A stretch of DNA of 42,231 nt from Nemertoderma westbladi (GCA_032718475.1 JAUCBJ010000124.1:1-42231), one strand, 5' to 3'; numbered from the stretch's first letter, positions 32,720 to 42,231 are shown. The notes: generated from the sequence alone by a model not told the origin. Numbers and translations are program-made.

Positions 32720-33664
32720 CTAGCCTATCTGCTTCGTTACTTTCACTAACAATGGGTAATGAATGTTCTCATCATATATATGATTCCCCATCGCTTTCAT
32801 CTTACTATGAATTATATTCACAATCTTATCGTAATTCTCCTCCATTTCCACTGCCACCCCGGGGTCCCCCCTACACAATCGCACGAATTCCTGTAGAGTA
32901 TTATGGCGACGCGGTGCGAATATAAACGCAACACCGCCCGGCTTAAGCATCGCAACCAACGCCCCCTTGAGGTCGGCGCGGTACTCATCGAAGAACAAGC
33001 AATCTGCGTTGAGGATGAAATCGAACTTATTCTCTAACTCCTTGGGAACGGTGTCCCAGCGGAGATATCCGACGGACACAGCGGTTCTGCCGAACGAGTT
33101 ATCTCCCACTGAGATCTCCACATTCTTAGAGGCTTCCTGGTTACCATCCGTCAGATGAACCTCGCTGCAGACGCCGAGACTAGCGAGCATCAACCCCGCG
33201 AGACACGTCATACCTCCGCCCAACTCGCAGACGGATTTCCCCGCGAATAACCCAGAGTTTTTAAGAGCGTAGTAAGCGAGCACCTCCTCGGAGGGCCAGA
33301 CACAGACGTTACCGGTACTGTTAAACAACAGCAGGTCCTCCAGCACGATAGGGCCCGTGAGATGACGGCATTTAACCGCGAGTTTGTGCGAACTTATTCC
33401 AGGTAAGGAGCAGCGGTATTCGTACCACGTGGTCTCGGAATCGGAGTTTAGTTCCACAACGTCGAAGAGGTTAAATGTGTAGAACCGTCTAACGCTCAAC
33501 CCGGATGGCCCACCAGCAGACCGCGATCTACGGCGCAGGATTGAGCGCAACAGCCCCCATCGCTTCTTAGCTGCAGGTTCCCGTGGTGTCGATTTAACAC
33601 CTCCACCAGATTCTATTGAAGCTTTGAGTTCCTTGCAAGGATTTGGTGAAGAACACTCAGCCAT
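32720..33664 (-). CDS. CAMKMT: Calmodulin-lysine N-methyltransferase (314 aa, intronless)
   Basis: CAMKMT uses S-adenosylmethionine to trimethylate a lysine of calmodulin (Lys115 in vertebrates). Seen here: SVRRFYTFNLFD at 57-68, TGNVCVWPSEEVLAYYALK at 117-135, the SAM-binding motif VCELGGGMTCLAG at 145-157, the acidic post-I motif LTDGN at 171-175, NADCLFFDEYRADL at 219-232, FAPRRHNTL at 249-257 and the conserved C-terminal ENIHYPLL. Length matches the human enzyme (about 320 residues), and the ends correspond. The start has a strong context (ACAATGG). The human gene has many introns over a very large locus, whereas here the whole protein is one uninterrupted frame, so intron loss or retroposition is likely. 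No poly-A trace is visible because the stop codon abuts a minisatellite. All key motifs are intact, so the gene is probably functional. Confidence 0.95.
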   Translation of the reverse strand: MAECSSPNPCKELKASIESGGGVKSTPREPAAKKRWGLLRSILRRRSRSAGGPSGLSVRRFYTFNLFDVVELNSDSETTWYEYRCSLPGISSHKLAVKCRHLTGPIVLEDLLLFNSTGNVCVWPSEEVLAYYALKNSGLFAGKSVCELGGGMTCLAGLMLASLGVCSEVHLTDGNQEASKNVEISVGDNSFGRTAVSVGYLRWDTVPKELENKFDFILNADCLFFDEYRADLKGALVAMLKPGGVAFIFAPRRHNTLQEFVRLCRGDPGVAVEMEENYDKIVNIIHSKMKAMGNHIYDENIHYPLLVKVTKQIG

Positions 33665-33960
33665 TGTGGATAAAATATAATAAAGTGACCTCTATTACAG
33701 TATTATTTATATTGTATATACTATGTGCTGATGTGTATGTGTGCTCTGCTCACTGTTCAAGTGCTATGCAATGTTAATAATACCCTGTAAAAGGCCTTGC
33801 CTATTAGAAATCACTTGGATATCACACTAGACAGCTAGGCGCCAGTTTTTCACGGATCTAGTTGGCCTTGCAGGTAACAAGTGTGGCGACTCAAGCTCTA
33901 ATTCAAGCAGTAATGAAAAATGTCCGTGTATGGTGTTTAGCCTCTGCTGCTCTGATATCC
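33665..33960. other. Upstream flank of CAMKMT
   Basis: About 300 bp of AT-rich DNA between the CAMKMT start and the second MITE-like copy. It should hold the promoter, but no TATA box or other element could be assigned. Confidence 0.35.
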
Positions 33961-33965
33961 AGATA

Positions 33966-34208
33966 GGGGGGAAAACTGGACGCAATAAAAATTCATCCTT
34001 CTCCAGGGGAAATTGGACGCAAATAACAGCTGATTACTGTCAAAAATAAAACTGTAACCTGCTCTATTGTGTTTAGTTTATTGTTTTGGTTAAATTAAAA
34101 TAACGTGCCACTGTAACCTGCACCTTTCCCTAAATTAAGAATTTAACATTGAGGCAGGATATTAATTCGCCAAGGTGGGATTTGCGTCCAGTCCCCCCCC
34201 CCCCCCCC
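33966..34208. mobile_element. MITE-like element, GGGGGACTGGACGCAA ends (copy 2)
   Basis: A 243-bp element. GGGGGGAAAACTGGACGCAA at the left is mirrored by TTTGCGTCCAGTCCCCCC at the right. The same element, diverged, lies at 30208-30446 in the same orientation, so the two copies bracket the minisatellite and CAMKMT as direct repeats. Confidence 0.8.
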
Positions 34209-34214
34209 GTCTCC

Positions 34215-34600
34215 TGATATCAGGATTCACGATTGGGATATACAAAATACAGATTGGACATAAATATACTATAATCTGTGATAGTGCAGTAGTGTAAATG
34301 GTCACTGAAATAATGGGACTAGGCCTACCCGTTAATTACATCTGTTATAATTTTACATAATTTGTTAAATTTTTGGGAATTTCCGGTTTGGGGGGCACTG
34401 AAACGCTAAAAACACATGTGTCTAAAACACTTGTCTGGTGGGAAAACACTTAGAAAATTTTTCTCATATTAATTTCTACATTGTCTATAGGCCTATATGA
34501 AAAGTTTTTATATGAAAATATATATGAAAAGTAAAGATTTTTTTCGAATATTCATTACCAGTACTACATCATACCACTATGCGCTATGTATGAAAAAAAA
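34215..34600. other. Spacer, nothing recognised
   Basis: No gene or repeat between the MITE-like element and retrotransposon copy D. Confidence 0.4.
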
Positions 34601-35090
34601 GGTCCGATTATTTAGAGCAGCAGTAGTTCCAGTACTCCTCTACGGGAGTCCATGCTGGGCTCTAACTGCTGAGGACACCAAATCTCTGGATGGCACATTC
34701 ACAAGAATGCTACGCCGGGTTCATTGTGTCAAGTACAATGCACACATCTCCAACCAGACACTATATAACATTGGAGGTGTCTCATTGGTTCCCCCAAGCT
34801 TGACACTAGAACAAAATCGCCTCCGCTTTGCAGGACATTGCTTTCGCCGTGAGGATCAGCCAGTGCATAATCTTGTACTTTGGCAGCCTCATGGAGTGAA
34901 TAAGCATGGTGGACAGCCCATGACTTTCTTGAGACGCATCTTAAAGGACACTGGCCTTAAAGATGCGGATGATCTAGCAAATGTCATGGGTGATAGGGAG
35001 TTGTGGCGGTGCAATTTTGTTGACAAGCCGGCACAGCATTCTTAAAAATGCAGCTGCAATGCAGCATGCCGATCCTAGTAGTAGTAGTAA
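34601..35090 (+). pseudogene. 5'-truncated retrotransposon 3' end (copy D)
   Basis: The best-preserved 3' end of the family. One open frame runs from KVRLFRAAVVPVLLYGSPCW through TRMLRRVHCVKYNAH, LRFAGHCFRREDQPVHNLV and MTFLRRILKDTGLKDADD to the stop at 35045. The tail GCAGCATGCCGATCCTAGTA extends into (GTA)4. The frame is open upstream to 34497, but that part is unrelated host DNA fused in frame. Being the most intact, it is likely the most recent insertion of the family here. Confidence 0.9.
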
Positions 35091-35344
35091 TGTATGAAAA
35101 GACCCTGATATTTTTCTCAAATTTCCCGGTCTCCTCGGGAAAATTGCGGAAAAAAGACGGGAAACATTTTCGCAAAAATTGTAAAGATTTTAGATAGGCC
35201 TAAAACACTGAAACATGGTTTTCTCAATCAATATTTTTATTAGGCCTATACATAACAGCATAATCTGAGTATAATTATCAGATTATAGAAATACCGACGT
35301 ATGAGTACTAAACAATACAAAGCATGCAAATTAATTTCACCATT

Positions 35345-35490
35345 TTTTGAGGGAAAGGAGCAGGTTACAGAGGCAGGCTTTTCTAACCAAAACAATAAAC
35401 GGCCACTTTAACAATTGTGGGAAGGGAGCAGGTTGCAGATGTGGGCTTTTCTAACCAAAACAATAAACGATCACTTTACTAATTGAGGGA
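35345..35490 (+). repeat. About 75-bp direct repeat, 2 copies
   Basis: AGGAGCAGGTTACAGAGGCA and GGGAGCAGGTTGCAGATGTG each precede GGCTTTTCTAACCAAAACAA and TAAACG. The AACCAAAACAATAAAC core is the reverse complement of the GTTTATTGTTTTGGTT motif in the MITE-like elements at 30208 and 33966, so these are probably fragments of the same family in opposite orientation. Confidence 0.7.
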
Positions 35491-35499
35491 AACCATATG

Positions 35500-35735
35500 G
35501 TCAGACAGTCGGTAGAAATAATGTTAATGAAAAAAAATTGTAAAAAGCATTTGATAAAATAATAAGGTACCCGGTCTGCCGGTATATATATAAATATATA
35601 TATAAGTGTTTTAACTTTTAAGGGACGGTCCCCAAAGTAACAATTAAACAATACAGCAATACCCGCAGTAGTTATGACAGTACCGGTACTGCTGTACTGC
35701 AGCCAACATGAGTCTGTCAGTCTGTGGTCAGAGAC
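35500..35735. other. Short spacer
   Basis: AT-rich with TATATA runs near 35583-35605; no gene. Confidence 0.4.
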
Positions 35736-35737
35736 CA

Positions 35738-37410
35738 CTTTATTTATTTTTATTTAAGACACTCAGTTTAATTTTAAAGAATAAAATATAAACAAGGGGA
35801 ACACCACTTAGGTACAAATACCTAATTAGAAGTTATAATTAGATATATAAAATTACACTTACAGGTGGATAAAATACACATTTAGGTAGAAGGGCAAAGG
35901 CAACAGATACAGGGATAAACGCAAAAATACAAACAACAACAATAAAACTACAAGAATGACGAACGAAATAAAACCAAGTAAACAGAGATTATATCATCAA
36001 GTAAAAAAACAGAATTTGTTTCGAAAGCCATTGATCCTTTTTAAAAAATGACAAAAATATTAAAAACTATTTGTTAGATTAAATATAATAATATATATAA
36101 TAATAGATATATGTGGTTAATTTAAAAATCTGTTAAAATATTGTTATAATGTTATAATATTGGTACTTAAAGTGAAAAAGTCATTAAAATTTAGATCAAA
36201 ATCATTATTAAAAATACCATTTTTAAATCATAAATATGCCTACGTACTTCTAGAGGTTGTAGCTTAAGAAAATTCATTCACTCCATGTAACTACGGCTGC
36301 CGACGTGCCGAGGTTACAGTGCTTAAAAAGACGCCGGGTGAAGTAACGCTGAACCCGTTCGATTAAATCAATACTACCTAACGTAAATGGAGAGCAAACG
36401 GCAGTACAATATTCTAGTAATGGTCTGGCATATGACATATACGCTGAATAAATGGCTTTCAGGTTACCGGTATAAAAACACTTAAATAAAATATTCACTA
36501 CTCTATCTATACGCCTTCTTTACTTGTCCGCGGTAGTGAAGATCAAATTTCAAATCGTGATTCACAGTTAGGCCTACACCAAGATCTCTACAAAAGTCAT
36601 CATTTTTTATAAGGTTACCATTAAGAAAGTATTGCACAGGTGACAGTTGTAGATAAATGAAATACTGAACATTTGTGTGCAGCCATCTTGACCTGCCACT
36701 CATTTGCCCAAGTCTCTAGTGATTTGAGAGCTTCTGCCAATGAATGGATGTCTGGTGACAGGGTGATTTGCTGTACAACTTTAGATCGTCAGCGAATAAC
36801 TTACAACAGGTGCCTGGTGCCGGTACCTATAATATCAGGTAAATCATTAACATAGAGTAAAAATAATAATGGCCCTAAAACGCTTCCTTGAATTGTACCT
36901 GATATAACTTTGCTTACGACAGAAATAGTATTACCAACCAAGACTTGTTGGGTAGGGCCTACTGGGGTACGATTACGTAGAAAAGCACCAATCCACAATA
37001 ACAAGTGACCCGAGATACCGTAGCTAGCAAGTTTAGCCAAAAGTTTACAGTGAACGACAGAATCAAACGCCTTGGCGAAATCTATATATATAATGTCTAT
37101 AGAGCTGCGACTGTCAAGCAGCTTAAACCATTTATTATTATTATTAGTACTGTCAAGCAATTGAGTACAAGTACTGCGACCCGATATTAGGCCTATGCAA
37201 CCTTAAGTACAATAATACATCATTTTTGATACATAACTCTATTATTTTACATGTTACACATGTAAGCGAAATGGGGCAGTAGTTATAGGGATTAGTGTGG
37301 CTACCCTTCTTAAAGAGGGGGATAATGTTAGCAGTGAGCCATAAATCAGTATAGAGGGTAAAGCGTGAGATTCAAATGTTACTTTAACCCTCCCCCGGTA
37401 ACGTGGGGTA
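35738..37410 (-). pseudogene. Degraded CR1/Jockey-type LINE reverse transcriptase
   Basis: Minus-strand remnant of a second non-LTR retrotransposon lineage. Reading from high to low coordinates: TANIIPLFKKG (about 37315), NYCPISLTCVTCKIIE, DIIYIDFAKAFDSVVH (about 37080), GTIQGSVLGPLLFLLYVNDL (about 36865), KLFADDLKLYSKS at about 36770-36800, NDDFCRDLGVGLTVNHDLKF, SYARPLLEYCTAVCSPF and LQPLEVRRHIYDLK (about 36250). Several frameshifts and stops separate these blocks. The 3' untranslated part probably ends at the AATAAAAATAAATAAA stretch at about 35740. The signatures fit the CR1/Jockey group and differ from the copy A-D family. Confidence 0.88.
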
Positions 37411-37846
37411 AAATAATACCCCAAGGGGATTACTTTTGATATTTTTCGACAATCTCTCATATTATGTATGTCCAACTTCATAGTATCTTCCAAAAAACTT
37501 GTAATCTAACGATTGTGTGGGTCAAACCCATAAAATTTTGTTTATGAAAAATGTTATGGGCCCTTAATTTGAAAACAACTTAGTTAGGTAAGATGGGGTA
37601 TAAAAATACCCCATAACGTTATGGTGCTCGTTTAGTGGTGCTTTGTGACTCATTTTGGTTTCATTGGAACCACAATGCTGCAATGGTCGATTTAGTTGTA
37701 CTAGACAGCTAGAGGCATGTTTTAACTTTGTCTTTTAAGACCAAATTATCAGTATTACGAAGCTACTGTATTGTCTGATTGTGTATGGCCTGTATTTCAC
37801 AAGCCAAGACTTCGGCCTAATCGCGATGCGATAGATTGCTAAGTAT
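37411..37846. other. Spacer, nothing recognised
   Basis: No gene. Two GGGGTA(T)AAA.TACCCCA blocks near 37405-37425 and 37594-37614 may be ends of a small degraded inverted repeat. Confidence 0.4.
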
Positions 37847-38683
37847 GTAGGGTTCAACAGAAGGCACTTTATGGGGCCGAACCGAACCGAACCGAAGCAG
37901 GGCCAACTTCGGGCCGAACCGAACCGAAGTTCAGGAAGTTAGCAAGTTATGGTCATAAATTCGTATTTACATCACTATACTGGCTGACTGGCAGTTGCAG
38001 ACTGGTACCTATTTGGTCTGCGGACTTAGCGAGAAAGCTATGATTAATTAAAAAAATAAATACTACAAAATAAAATGGCAATATTTACATTACTGTACAT
38101 TACTAACCTAAACTACTGTATACTTACTGTATGCATGCACTTCAGCACTTACTGTATGCACCACATTTTCACCTGTAGTAAGCCGTACAGTAGTGACATC
38201 AAATTTAAAAAACCTCACTAAAAGTACAGGCAGACAGGTAGTCTTTGTAATACTATTTATATGAGGTAGTAGGTATATTTGGTATTATGTATCAAAGTTA
38301 TGATTAATTAAAAAATAGGGTACTACAAAGTGGTGCAGACAGTGGTGCAGACAGTGGTGCAGACACTGGTGCAGACAGTGGTGCAGACACCTGGTGAAAA
38401 TACTGAAATACCAGAGTACCACAAAACACAATACCACCAGGCACTATTATATTATATTTTATCATAGACTTTCTGACTTTATTATCTACAAATACTGAAA
38501 TATGCGAGTAACTACTGAAAAGTTCTACATGAAGTAGGGAGGACGTATATAGTACAATTCGAGGTGCGTGCGGGTGAATGTGCGCTGATTACAAATAATT
38601 ATAAGTGGTGTGTACGAAAGTAATTAATCGGTATTCCCGTTTTCATATAAACAATAATGTCTATAAATTGTAAGCAGCAATGT
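37847..38683 (+). repeat. Direct duplication, left copy
   Basis: An 837-bp segment from GTAGGGTTCAACAGAAGGCA to TGTAAGCAGCAATGT, matching 40695-41796 in the same orientation with high identity. It contains CCGAACCGAA microrepeats and a small 12-bp array (38331-38392). It is not bounded by TG...CA and is not followed by a primer-binding-like site, so it does not look like an LTR. Confidence 0.9.
38331..38392 (+). repeat. Short 12-bp array GGTGCAGACAGT
   Basis: About five units, the contracted (or ancestral) counterpart of the array at 41217-41525 in the other copy of the duplication. Confidence 0.9.
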
Positions 38684-39540
38684 GCCCTGTTCAAAACTCT
38701 TATTTTTTGATATACTTTCGATTAAAAAAAAAAAATTCCGCCCGATCCAATTACCCAAGGCCCTGGAACAATTGGCTGATTTGAAGTCCAATATTGGACT
38801 CACAGAAGTCCAATTTTGGACTTGAACTGGAGTCGAAGTCCAATTTTGGACTCAAGTCCAATTTTTGACTTCTCACCAACTGACTGGAAAAGCCAAGATC
38901 TAAGCACCCGTCAGCCCGTGTCAGGCAGTGCAGTACAGCAGTACCTGAGTGCTGGGCAGGCTTAGGCTACTGGCACTCTACTGCTACTGCAGTAGGCCCT
39001 ACAGGCTACAGCCCTACTGTCTGACTGCTGGACTGTGCAGCAGTCATTTTGTAATACCGGCTGACCGGTACTGCTATAATGAATAATGTACCGATCTGCT
39101 GATGTAGGGCCTAACATTTGAACAATGCAAATTGTTTAGCCTCAACGAATTACAGAATTATAAGCAAGGAAATGGTCAAAATGTTTCACTTTGCACTTTA
39201 AGTCATTTACTGATTTAGCATTTGCATTTAGGGGTGCGAGTCTTCATTTAGCAGTATCAGCGTCTAGCTAGATGGTGTACTGGTGTAGCCGAGCCGCGAA
39301 CAAGAGCCGCGAACAACAGAACAATGGAACTGAATACTGGAATAGATCTACCAAACTCTCCACGCAGCCATGTTTGTTTTAAAAGTATCTGTCAGTCTCT
39401 GTTAGGCGCTGTCAGTCTGTCAGTCTGTATATTATATAAACACAAACCAGCAAACCAGTAAACTGGCCTGCTAAATCTAAGACTAGCCTACCTACCATGT
39501 ACCAGCCTACTAAGAATTGAGATAAGATAATATTAACGGG
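38684..39540. other. Unique spacer between duplicated copies, with AGTCCAAT palindromes
   Basis: No gene. At 38785-38872 there is a cluster of AGTCCAATATTGGACT-type palindromes (one perfect 16-mer at 38785-38800, then AGTCCAATTTTGGACT twice and a partial). Confidence 0.5.
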
Positions 39541-39549
39541 TCCGTCTAA

Positions 39550-39614
39550 AAGCCACATCGGACCCAATCGGTACCACATCGGACCAAATCGGACCACATC
39601 GGGGCCACATCGGA
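39550..39614 (+). repeat. CCACATCGGACC tandem array, left part
   Basis: Five imperfect units of CCACATCGGACC (variants CCCAATCGGTA, GGGGCCACATC). The array resumes in the same orientation at 40519-40560 after the element at 39615-40518, so it was split by an insertion. Confidence 0.8.
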
Positions 39615-40518
39615 CCCAGGTTGGAATTCATGCTGCAAAACTCGGACGCGTACCTGCGCGAATGACCGCAAACCAGATGCGCGTTGCGCGTTTGGGTGAG
39701 ACAGGTGCGCGTTCGGGTGAGACAGGTGCGCGTTGCGCCTCAGCGCGCAGCTCTGCCTGTGATGCGCACCACAAATTAATTAAAATCACGAAAATACACA
39801 AAACAATTTCGCTCGCTTCGCTCGCATTTGTTTCTCATTTCCAATTCTTCAAACAGTCAAATCACTTCACCATAATACTGTAATACAGGCAACCGGAGCT
39901 GACAGGCTGAATTTGTCTATTTATTTTAACTACAGTACTCTATTGTTGTATTGTTATTAGGTCTATGCTATGCCGATGTTACGTTAGTAAACAGGTAAAG
40001 TCAGAAAGTAGCAATGTATTATAAGTATGACTTAATTATAAGCCAACTGTATGTTTAAGCCTAATTGTTAGGTAGGCCTATACAAAGTATTACTGGCAGA
40101 CTGGTACCTATTTCAATATTCTTTTTTTGAAATTACATGTTTTGTTTGTAATCTAAAATAATATTTTCTGTTATAAAAGCAGTGAGCCCGATGGGCCACC
40201 ATAGTAGTGGATTAAAAAATTATTTTTTAATATTAACAATTTTGATGTTGCAAAAATTACATTTATTACTGTATTATGTAAGCCTAGATTCAACGTACAG
40301 ACAGACATACGTAAAGATAAGCTTACAACGCTCAAACTTGTAAAATAGGAATGTAAAATTGTTCTTAGGAACTGTGCGATTTTTTGAGATATGCATGACA
40401 TGAGCTGCGCGATTTTGTTTGGATTATGATGAGGTGCGCGACGAGCCAATTTCAGGCGCGCGGTGATTTCAAAACAACAAAGCGTACCTGCGCGCTCATG
40501 CATGAATTCCAACCTGGC
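39615..40518. mobile_element. TIR element inserted into the CCACATCGG array
   Basis: About 904 bp. CCCAGGTTGGAATTCATGC at the left is mirrored by GCATGAATTCCAACCTGGC at the right. The adjacent parts (ACGCGTACCTGCGCG left, CGCGCAGGTACGC right) are also inverted, with GC-rich subterminal DNA on both sides. ATCGGA lies directly outside both ends (39609-39614 and 40519-40524), consistent with a short target duplication, but it is also the repeat unit, so it is weak evidence. If the ends are taken as CAGG...CCTG, the element would look hAT-like. No transposase is seen; the 148-codon minus-strand frame at 40171-40617 crosses the element end and is not supported. Confidence 0.7.
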
Positions 40519-40560
40519 ATCGGACCACATCGGGGCCACATCGGAGCCACATCGGCCACA
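40519..40560 (+). repeat. CCACATCGGACC tandem array, right part
   Basis: Continuation of the array at 39550 in the same orientation, about four units. Confidence 0.75.
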
Positions 40561-40694
40561 AAATAGCAATTTAGGATGTAAATAACAAGTTCCAGCACCA
40601 ACCAGCCAACTGACCAAACTCGTATCAGTAATTCAGTAATTGTTAGTCTTTCTGACAACAGGTCAGGCTGATAACCGGTACTGCACTGCAGTAA

Positions 40695-41796
40695 GTAGGG
40701 TTCAACAGAAGGCACTTTATGGGGCCGAACCGAACCGAAGCAGGGCCAACTTCGGGCCGAACCGAAGTTCAGAAAGTTAGCAAGTTATGGTCATAAATTC
40801 GTATTTACGTCACTATACTGGCTGACTGGCAGTGGCAGACTGGTACCTATTTGGTCTGCGGACTTAGCGAGAAAGCTATGATTAATTAAAAAAATAAATA
40901 CTACAAAATAAAATGGCAATATTTACATTACTGTACATTACTAACCTAAACTACTGTATACTTACTGTATGCATGCACTTACTGTATGCACCAAATTTCA
41001 CCCGTAGTAAGCCGTACAGTATAGTGACATCAAATTTAGAAAACCTCACTAAAAGTACAGGTACCGGTAGTCTTTGTAATACTATTTATATGAGGTAGTA
41101 GGTATATTTAGTAGGCTAAATTTTGAAACTACCCAAGTAACCTGGAAACAATTAAAAATAATAATGAATTTAAATGCTGGAAGTTCAGTCCAAAATTAAG
41201 GGTGTAAACGTTAAGCAGACAGTGGTGCAGACACCTGGTGCGGCCAGTGGTGCAGACACTGACTGGTGCAGACAGTGGTGCAGACAGTGGTGCAGACAGT
41301 GGTGCAGACACTGGTGCAGACAGTGGTGCAGACACTGGTGCAGACAGTGGTGCAGACACTGGTGCAGACACTGGTGGAGACAGTGGTGCAGACACCTGGT
41401 GCAGACCGTGGTGCAGACAGTGGTGCAGACAGTGGAACAGACAGTGGTGCAGACACTGGTGCAGACAGTGATGCAGACACTGATGCAGACACTGGTGCAG
41501 ACAGTGGTGCAGACACTGACACAGACAAAATACTAAATACCAGAGTACCACAAAACACAATAGGGACAATACCACCAGGCACTATTATATTATATTTTAT
41601 CATAGCCTTTATTATCTACAAATATGCGAGTAAACTACTGAAAGTAGTACAAGTCAAATGTAGTACAAGTCGGGGGGTGCGTGCGGGTGAATGTGCCCTG
41701 ATTACAAATAATTATAAGAGGTGTGTACGAAAGTAATTAATCGGTATTCCCGTTTTCATATAAACAATAATGTCTATAAATTGTAAGCAGCAATGT
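40695..41796 (+). repeat. Direct duplication, right copy
   Basis: An 1102-bp segment matching 37847-38683. The length difference is almost wholly due to expansion of the 12-bp array (41217-41525) plus small indels, for example near 38110-38160 and 41110-41210. Confidence 0.9.
41217..41525 (+). repeat. Expanded 12-bp array GGTGCAGACAGT/GGTGCAGACACT
   Basis: About 25 units with a strong alternation of CAGT and CACT. The unit is a multiple of three, which keeps all six frames open and produces several long spurious frames. The inverted array at 42117-42231 may be its partner arm. Confidence 0.97.
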
Positions 41797-42116
41797 CTCC
41801 AAGGAATGAGGTTTAAGCGACAGTGTTTGATTGTTTTTACATGAACTACTTTATACAGATTATGTTTAATTTGTTTACCTTTACTGGAGCCACTGCTTAT
41901 TACTATAATAAAACGAGCTCATTAAGTTATTGTCTCATGCTGGGGATATACATTCACTAACTAACTACAGTAAGGTCTAAGGCCTGTGAGTATTCTTTGC
42001 CCTTGGGTATTCTTAGCCCGCAAAACAATAACGTTTATTGTTTTGGTTCCCCCAATACTCCTCTGAAACCTGCTCCTTTACTAAACTGCTCCTTTACTAA
42101 CCTGCTCGCCCCTTTA
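41797..42116. other. Spacer between inverted 12-bp arrays
   Basis: No gene. CAAAACAATAACGTTTATTG and TGTTTTGGTT near 42020-42047 form a small palindrome using the same AACAATAAAC motif as the MITE-like family. Confidence 0.45.
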
Positions 42117-42231
42117 CTGTCTGCACCACTGTCTGCACCAGTGTCTGCACCAGTGTCTGCACCACTGTCTGAACCAGTGTCTGCATTACTGTCTGCACCA
42201 CTGTCTGCACCAGGTGTCTGCACCACTGTCT
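42117..42231 (-). repeat. Inverted 12-bp array at the window edge
   Basis: At least nine units of ACTGTCTGCACC, the reverse complement of the unit at 41217-41525. It is cut by the window end. The ACCTGG-containing variant occurs in both, supporting a common origin. Confidence 0.93.

Noticed and set aside
40171-40715. 148- and 87-codon minus-strand frames
   Set aside because: They span the boundary of a TIR element and the CCACATCGG array; no domain is seen.
41129-41736. Several 120-156-codon frames of VQTVVQT, GADTGAD or APVSAPL repeats
   Set aside because: All six frames of the 12-bp array are open; there is no unique domain and no sign of selection on one frame.
37847-41796. LTR retrotransposon with two LTRs
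   Set aside because: The direct repeats lack TG...CA ends, a primer-binding site and any pol-like coding between them.

Overview
This is eukaryotic, almost certainly metazoan, nuclear DNA. It is AT-rich, gene-poor and full of repeats. There are no operons, and the two intact genes encode animal protein families with animal-type start contexts (ACAATGG). Short palindromes such as TAGGCCTA and TACCGGTA recur throughout. A marine invertebrate (echinoderm-like deuterostome or similar) is my best guess, but the sequence alone does not prove the lineage.

Two genes look intact, and both are uninterrupted over the whole protein. The first, at 4045-6672 (+), encodes an 875-residue zyxin/LPP/TRIP6-type protein: a disordered Pro/Ser/Tyr-rich N-terminal part, a GTQYGEP-type tandem repeat, then three C-terminal LIM domains. 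The second, at 32720-33664 (-), encodes a 314-residue calmodulin-lysine N-methyltransferase (CAMKMT) whose stop codon touches a 1.6-kb, 22-bp-unit minisatellite. They face opposite ways, lie about 26 kb apart, and show no sign of working together.

Most of the rest is mobile or repetitive DNA. Three 5'-truncated 3' ends of one non-LTR retrotransposon family lie at 18166-18768 (+), 24368-24815 (-) and 34601-35090 (+), each ending in a TAG-rich tail. A longer broken RT fragment of the same or a close family is at 22990-24367 (+). A second, CR1/Jockey-type LINE relic is at about 35738-37410 (-). There is a candidate solo LTR (14503-14916) and several small terminal-inverted-repeat elements.

The striking theme is foldback structure. 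At least five large inverted-repeat structures occur (8585-9447, 10458-11369, about 11700-12950, about 21483-22672, and one starting at 41217 that runs off the window end). In four of them the inverted arms are built of short repeated units: alternating GCGGCGAGGTG modules, a 21-bp TTTAGTTCCAAT unit, a GGACACTTCCCCCC unit and a 12-bp GGTGCAGACAGT unit. This resembles Drosophila Foldback elements in architecture, and I see no transposase. The right end of the window carries a direct duplication of about 0.84/1.1 kb (37847-38683 and 40695-41796) in which the 12-bp array has about 5 units in one copy and about 25 in the other.
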